NCBI GenBank assembly: GCA_007136565.1
Contig: SLGS01000082.1
Span: 1-9,913, forward strand
Direction of reading: 5' to 3'
Length of the DNA stretch: 9,913 nucleotides
DNA from: Clostridia bacterium
GTDB taxonomy: Bacteria; Bacillota; Sulfobacillia; SLMV01
The translations under genes and the position numbers were made by a program. The notes under the pieces were generated by a model. The model had not been told where the DNA came from, did no database searches, and was given only the letters and a program-made list of their open reading frames with translations. This document shows positions 6,214-9,913 of this stretch, in pieces (the first letter of the stretch is position 1; every line of letters starts with the position of its first letter).

Positions 6214-7398
6214 GTGAGTTACGATTTCGACAAATCCCCCGACAGGAGAGGAACCCTCTCGAACAAGTGGGACCGGGTTGGTGAGCTCTTCGGAAACCCG
6301 GAGGCCTTGCCCATGTGGGTGGCCGACACGGATTTCGAGTGCCCCCGCCCGGTGATGGATGCCCTGCGCGGGCGCCTCGAGCACCCGGTATTCGGCTATC
6401 ATTTCCCCCCGGAGTCCCTGTTGGAAGCCATAGTGGACAGGATGTGGGAGCACCACGGTTGGCGCATCGAACCCGAGTGGATCGTGCCCGGTACCGGGGT
6501 GATAACGGCGCTGGGTGCAGCGCTGGAGACCGTCAGTGACGTAGGTGACGAGATAATCCTGCAGCCACCGGTTTACTATCCCTTCTTTTCCTCGGTTGGA
6601 GACTCCGGCCGGCGGGTCGCCGAGAACCGCTTGATTCTCGAGAACGGCCGCTATCGCATGGACTTCGAGGGTTTGAAGGATCTCTGCCGGTCGAAGACGA
6701 CCTTCCCCGCGCGCGAACCCCGGGTGGCCGCCCTGGTCCTTTGCAGCCCGCACAACCCCGTAGGTAGGGTTTGGAGCGCCGATGAGCTCGAGGAACTGGG
6801 CCGGATTTGCCTGGAGCGGGATATTGCGCTGGTTTCCGACGAGATCCATTGCGACTTGGTCCTCGGGGGTGCGCGCCACACCGTGGCCGCGTCGATATCC
6901 GAGGAGATGTCCGCCAATACCATAACCCTGATGTCGGCCAATAAGACGTATAACCTGCCGGGGCTCAAGAGTTCGTTCAGCATCATCCCCGACGAGGGAA
7001 TGCGGCGACGATTCGCCCTGGCCTCCCGCGGCGGTGGCAGCCCCAACTCCCTGGGACTGGTGGCCCTTGAGGCGGCCCTGAGGGATGCCGACGGGTACCT
7101 GGGGGCGCTCCTGGAGTACCTGGAAGAAAACCTGGAGATCTTCCGCGAGGGCGTGGCCGATCTTACGGGCGTGCGGCTGATCGAGCCCGAGGGCACCTAC
7201 CTGGTCTGGCTGGACATGAGGGACCTGGGAATGGACGATGGGGACCTGGCCAGGTTCATGGTCCACGAGGTGGGTTTAGCCCCGGACTACGGGTTCGCCT
7301 TCGGTGCCGGCGGCGAGGGTTTCCAGAGGATCAACCTGGGTTGTACCCGGGATACTGTGCGCGAGGCTGTTACGCGATTGCGAGCGGCTTTGTCCTGA
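6214..7398 (+). CDS. patB: MalY/PatB-type PLP-dependent C-S beta-lyase (aminotransferase class I/II fold)
   Basis: PLP enzyme of 394 residues, starting at GTG 6214 with AGGAGGTG at 6201-6208. It matches the MalY/PatB cystathionine beta-lyase group, which releases pyruvate, ammonia and a thiol from cystathionine or cysteine conjugates. Visible landmarks are the N-terminal LPMWVADTDFECP (32-44), GYHFPPESL (61-69), the PLP-stacking region PPVYYPFF (118-125), SPHNPVGRVW with N181, SDEIHCDLV with D209, SANKTYNLPGLKSSF with the Schiff-base K244, and the carboxylate-binding R373 in QRINLGC. Length and motif order are normal, so it should be a working enzyme. It is divergent from the creatininase gene and converges with the DUF3784-like gene, with 26 bases between stops. 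It could act in methionine synthesis, sulfur-amino-acid breakdown or thiol-conjugate cleavage. Family sure, substrate not; a broad aminotransferase role cannot be excluded. Confidence 0.88.
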   Translation: MSYDFDKSPDRRGTLSNKWDRVGELFGNPEALPMWVADTDFECPRPVMDALRGRLEHPVFGYHFPPESLLEAIVDRMWEHHGWRIEPEWIVPGTGVITALGAALETVSDVGDEIILQPPVYYPFFSSVGDSGRRVAENRLILENGRYRMDFEGLKDLCRSKTTFPAREPRVAALVLCSPHNPVGRVWSADELEELGRICLERDIALVSDEIHCDLVLGGARHTVAASISEEMSANTITLMSANKTYNLPGLKSSFSIIPDEGMRRRFALASRGGGSPNSLGLVALEAALRDADGYLGALLEYLEENLEIFREGVADLTGVRLIEPEGTYLVWLDMRDLGMDDGDLARFMVHEVGLAPDYGFAFGAGGEGFQRINLGCTRDTVREAVTRLRAALS

Positions 7399-7424
7399 GC
7401 GATCGCGGGCTCTTCCCGGCCGGT

Positions 7425-7736
7425 TCAATCCCCGGGATAGTCCGGTGGTCGGCGACCGAACCGCTGGGCGCCGATCACGTTTACGATGACCGCCAGGGTG
7501 AACAGCGACCACTGGGGAATAACCACGATGGTTCCATAGGTGCGCCCCAGGAATCCGCCCGCCAACAGGATGGCACCGCAGATCATGATGCCACCCCCCG
7601 ACCACCGGGCGAGGCCCTCGGGATCGGAGACCTTCTTCGGATCGTAACCCGCCAGGATCTCCACTATCCGGAGATAGCGGATGGCGGCACCTAAGGCCAA
7701 GAATAGTAAGCCCATGCTCAAGTCCAGTATGTGCAT
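7425..7736 (-). CDS. Small DUF3784-like membrane protein
   Basis: Hydrophobic protein of 103 residues starting at ATG 7736, with AAAGGAG (7750-7744) 7 bases ahead. Three transmembrane helices are predicted at about 5-25, 47-66 and 72-90. Between helices 1 and 2 is a polar loop, ILAGYDPKKVSDPEGLARW (27-45). It recalls the conserved 'AGYN' plus charged-helix segment of DUF3784 proteins, which have no known function. The C-terminus is Arg/Pro-rich (QRFGRRPPDYPGD). It lies 13 bases after the DUF362 gene, and its ribosome site abuts that stop codon, so the two are very probably translated from one mRNA. No terminator is evident before the converging MalY/PatB gene. DUF3784 membership is a moderate-confidence reading of a short motif. 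Confidence 0.75.
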   Translation of the reverse strand: MHILDLSMGLLFLALGAAIRYLRIVEILAGYDPKKVSDPEGLARWSGGGIMICGAILLAGGFLGRTYGTIVVIPQWSLFTLAVIVNVIGAQRFGRRPPDYPGD

Positions 7737-7749
7737 TGCTCGGCTCCTT

Positions 7750-8889
7750 TCAAATCGTGGCTCGCCACCCGGATAAACCCCGCTGAACCCGGATGGCATC
7801 GGAGGGGCATACCTCCTCGCAGCACCGGCAACCGATGCACCGGTTTGCGTCGGCGGTCGGTGCGGCGGGGGACCGGGACTCCAGGGCGGAGGTCGGGCAT
7901 ATCTCGACGCAGTCGCCGCAGGTGTTGCAACGCCGGCCATCAATCCTCGGTACGGGTAGCACCAGGCGCCGGAGCAAGCCGACGAGGGTGCCCGGTGCGG
8001 GGCCGGTGGGCGCCACCGGCTCGGGCGCCGTCAGGAAGTCTCGCAAGGCCAGGTCCGCGGGATCGGCGCCGATGACTTCGATCCGGGAATCCTCCAGGAC
8101 GCCAGCGCCCGCCTCGGCGGCGTACCGGAGGTGCAATACGCGCTCGGGCTCGATCCCTACCAGGCGGCAGGCCGTGGCATCCACGGCCACCGGGTCGGGG
8201 CCCAGCAGGATGAAACCGGTGCGCCGGGGTTTTCCCGCCCGCGGTCCCCGCCCCTCCATGGAGATTATCCCGTCCAGCAAAGAGAGGGGAGGCCGGAGGT
8301 AGGCCACGATATCCGCCAGCATGCGCTCGAAGGTTTCGCGCCGGTGGTAACGAAAGTGCATGGAGGCCTTGATGGTACCCGCCACGCATCCGAAAAGATT
8401 CTTGCAAACCCCGCTGAAGCGGGTCAGGCCATGGGTCTTCAAGCGGGCCAGGCTGATCACGGCGTCGGAGTCCACCACGGGTCGAGCCAGGGGTATTTCC
8501 CTGAGCACTCGTCCGCCGGGATACGGTGCCGAGACGTTCTCCGAAAAGGGGAGTAGGGGTACATCCAGGTCCCCGAGTAAGTCGAGGATTCCGCAGGCCC
8601 TGGCCGCCGCAAGGGTGGAGTGCAGGGCGGGTCCGTCCCCGGCCGATAATTCGCCATAACCCCGGGACCTGAGTACCCGGATCGTCGAGGCCACAATCTC
8701 CGCCTGCGTGCAGACCGCGGATTCGGGGGAGCTGGGCGCGAGCAGGTTTGGCTTGAGCAGCAAAGAACTATCCGTCGTGAGCGAGGCCGAAACCGGGAAC
8801 GCGATTTCGGAAAGGCCCGCCGAGAGGGCATCATCGAGGATCTCGGGATCGTAATCTCCGACCTTCGCCAGGTAGACCGCGCTCTTCAC
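7750..8889 (-). CDS. DUF362 protein with C-terminal two-[4Fe-4S] ferredoxin domain
   Basis: Iron-sulfur protein of 379 residues. The start is GTG 8889, chosen for GGGAGGAG (8906-8899) 9 bases ahead and a candidate promoter whose start point falls near 8924; ATGs at 8925 and 8916 are open but lack a ribosome site. The DUF362 domain covers about 1-250, with LLLKPNLLAP (43-52), a glycine-rich GYGELSAGDGP segment, LARLKTHGLTRFSGVCKNLFG (147-167) and a GPDPVAVDATACRLVGI element (about 230-246). The C-terminus is a bacterial ferredoxin: CNTCGDCVEICP (C321, C324, C327, C331) and CIGCRCCEEVCP (C351, C354, C357, C361), enough for two [4Fe-4S] clusters, with one extra Cys at 356. No signal peptide or membrane helix is seen, so it is likely cytoplasmic. 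The biochemical role of DUF362 is not settled; electron transfer is inferred from the ferredoxin domain. It leads a two-gene operon with the small membrane protein. Confidence 0.9.
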   Translation of the reverse strand: MKSAVYLAKVGDYDPEILDDALSAGLSEIAFPVSASLTTDSSLLLKPNLLAPSSPESAVCTQAEIVASTIRVLRSRGYGELSAGDGPALHSTLAAARACGILDLLGDLDVPLLPFSENVSAPYPGGRVLREIPLARPVVDSDAVISLARLKTHGLTRFSGVCKNLFGCVAGTIKASMHFRYHRRETFERMLADIVAYLRPPLSLLDGIISMEGRGPRAGKPRRTGFILLGPDPVAVDATACRLVGIEPERVLHLRYAAEAGAGVLEDSRIEVIGADPADLALRDFLTAPEPVAPTGPAPGTLVGLLRRLVLPVPRIDGRRCNTCGDCVEICPTSALESRSPAAPTADANRCIGCRCCEEVCPSDAIRVQRGLSGWRATI

Positions 8890-8930
8890 GGGGATCCGCT
8901 CCTCCCTAGTAGCCATGCGCACCATGGAAA

Positions 8931-8966
8931 ACTTTACATGCCCGAGGGTTTTTGGGCAAACTCGGG
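8931..8966 (-). promoter_or_regulatory. Candidate promoter of the DUF362 operon with an overlapping inverted repeat
   Basis: On the minus strand, TTGCCC (8959-8954) and TAAAGT (8936-8931) are 17 bases apart, each matching four of six consensus bases. The start point would be near 8924, leaving a leader of about 35 bases that contains the GGGAGGAG site of the GTG start at 8889. A perfect 6-bp inverted repeat, CCCGAG (8941-8946) and CTCGGG (8961-8966), straddles the -35 element and part of the spacer, as an operator would. It also lies upstream of the divergent second creatininase gene. Confidence 0.4.
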
Positions 8967-9014
8967 AAAAGGGGGAAAATCACCTTGTCGCATCGGTGCC
9001 ACCAATATTTGCAT

Positions 9015-9896
9015 ATGAACGCGCGCGATCTCTCGCGGATGGATCGCGCGCGAACGGTATTCTTCTTGGCAGTGGGTCCCCCGGAGGTCCACGGTCCCCA
9101 CCTGCCCCTCGGGACGGATTTGTCCGTGGCGGAGGCACTGCGCGACATGTACGTGGATCGATTCCTCGATGATTACCCGGACCACTCGGCGGTGGTCTTG
9201 CCGACGCTCCCCCTGGGTGCGGACGCGCTACCCCTGGAGGGTTCCCTGGATGTTTCCGCCAGGACGCTGGAGGCCGTCCTCAAATCGTGGGGGAATTCCC
9301 TCGCCGGGGTCGGTTTCTCCTACCTCGTGGTGGCGGACAATCACGGTGGTCCCAGGCATCTATTGGCCCTGGAGGCCGCCGCCGCGAAGCTGAGGCGAAG
9401 GGGTTTTCAGCTGCTCAACCCGTTTTGCGAAGAGTTTCGGATGATGATGTCCAACGACCCCTGTATGACGGCCCGGGTTCGGCTGGAGCCCGGTTCGCTC
9501 GGAGACCTGGAGGATCTTCACGCCGGCACTAACGAGACTTCACTGGTCATGGCCCTGGACGCGGCGAAATTGGACCAGGGTCACCTGGAGTTGGATAAGA
9601 TCTCACCGCCTCCCCCGGGTCCGGGTGCCCGGGGTCTTTCGAGGGTATTTCGCCTGCTCGGCATGGCGGAGATATCCGACGAGGTACTCCGGCTGGGTTC
9701 CATCATGGCTTGGTCCAAAGAGGGCGGGCCCGGCTACATCGGCGCACCCGCGGAGGCATCCGTCGAGGCCGGACGAAGGATGGTGCGGTTTCGAATCGAA
9801 GTGGCAGCGGGGATGATAGAGCGGGCCCTAAGGGGGCGGTACGAGGGAGCCCGCCCGCCCCTTTGGACCCTTCGCATCCTCCGGTACCTGCCCTGA
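9015..9896 (+). CDS. Creatininase-family protein, second and more divergent copy
   Basis: Metal-dependent amidohydrolase-fold protein of 293 residues from ATG 9015. No clear ribosome site precedes this ATG. A TTG at 8985, nine bases after a GGGGG-rich stretch, is an alternative, and TTG 8952 is less likely; 9015 fits the family's N-terminus best. The core strand and metal motif read FFLAVGPPEVHGPHLPLGTD (E24, H26, D35). The usual NGHGGN appears as DNHGG (H110), and HAGTNETSLVMAL carries the conserved E174. GYIGAPAEASVEAG (240-253) matches the family's C-terminal element. It is longer than the first copy, with extra residues about 190-235 and an Arg-rich tail. The two copies share mainly the metal-site motifs, so they are not a recent duplication. 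Substrate unknown; family relatives act on cyclic amides, formamides or peptide-derived cofactors. It is divergent from the DUF362 operon and the next gene is outside the window. Confidence 0.83.
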   Translation: MNARDLSRMDRARTVFFLAVGPPEVHGPHLPLGTDLSVAEALRDMYVDRFLDDYPDHSAVVLPTLPLGADALPLEGSLDVSARTLEAVLKSWGNSLAGVGFSYLVVADNHGGPRHLLALEAAAAKLRRRGFQLLNPFCEEFRMMMSNDPCMTARVRLEPGSLGDLEDLHAGTNETSLVMALDAAKLDQGHLELDKISPPPPGPGARGLSRVFRLLGMAEISDEVLRLGSIMAWSKEGGPGYIGAPAEASVEAGRRMVRFRIEVAAGMIERALRGRYEGARPPLWTLRILRYLP

Positions 9897-9913
9897 GGAT
9901 CCCCCTTAGATGA

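Noticed and set aside
6085..7266. Minus-strand reading frame open through the whole MalY/PatB gene and continuous with the creatininase gene, giving an apparent 643-residue protein
   Set aside because: The upstream part is antisense to a gene with full MalY/PatB motifs and resembles no family; GC-rich codon use keeps the opposite strand open. The ribosome site at 6088-6084 and family length place the real start near 6075.
7399..7424. Possible terminator between the converging MalY/PatB and DUF3784-like genes
   Set aside because: Only short palindromes such as GCGATCGC and a 4-bp CGGG/CCCG stem are present, with no T-run; not strong enough to call.
8890..8925. Longer N-terminus for the DUF362 protein from ATG 8925 or 8916
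   Set aside because: Neither ATG has a ribosome site, and the candidate promoter start point lies at about 8924; GTG 8889 follows a strong GGGAGGAG site and gives a typical DUF362 beginning.

Overview
The window is a GC-rich (by eye roughly 60-65%) bacterial chromosome segment with nine protein genes packed closely on both strands. A LiaF/LiaS/LiaR cell-envelope stress module and a FolT-type ECF vitamin-transporter subunit both point to a Gram-positive lineage. High GC, frequent GTG/TTG starts, strong GGAGG ribosome sites and free use of ATA (Ile) and AGG (Arg) codons fit a deep-branching actinobacterial or GC-rich Firmicutes-like organism, possibly uncultured. This is a guess from style and gene content; no rRNA or other marker is present.

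Layout: (1) Bases 1-2957, plus strand: an apparent operon of a LiaF-like membrane/stress protein (5' end outside the window), a LiaS-like histidine kinase, a LiaR-like response regulator and an unrecognised four-helix membrane protein, closed by a 10-bp hairpin at 2984-3008. (2) 3119-4567, plus: a PLP-dependent lyase of the tyrosine phenol-lyase/tryptophanase family with substitutions around the cofactor, closed by a hairpin at 4600-4628. (3) 4630-5275, plus: a candidate promoter, a structured leader and folT. (4) 5294-5325: a 13-bp hairpin serving as terminator for folT and the converging gene. (5) 6075-5335, minus: a creatininase-family amidohydrolase. (6) 6214-7398, plus: a MalY/PatB-type C-S lyase/aminotransferase, divergent from the creatininase gene. 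(7) 8889-7425, minus: a two-gene operon of a DUF362 protein with a C-terminal two-[4Fe-4S] ferredoxin domain and a small DUF3784-like membrane protein. (8) 9015-9896, plus: a second, divergent creatininase-family protein.

Region 1 is a coherent envelope-stress signalling unit. The rest is mainly small-molecule metabolism: two PLP enzymes from families that eliminate at the beta carbon of amino acids to give pyruvate and ammonia, two metal-dependent amidohydrolases of the creatininase fold, a folate-type importer subunit and an iron-sulfur protein. The sequence does not show that these act in one pathway; each block has its own promoter or terminator signals. I see no tRNA, rRNA, CRISPR array, insertion sequence or phage gene. 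No gene-free stretch exceeds about 200 bases. The points most worth a second look are the altered active site of the TPL/tryptophanase homologue, the structured folT leader, the altered metal site of the first creatininase homologue, and the four-helix protein attached to the Lia operon.
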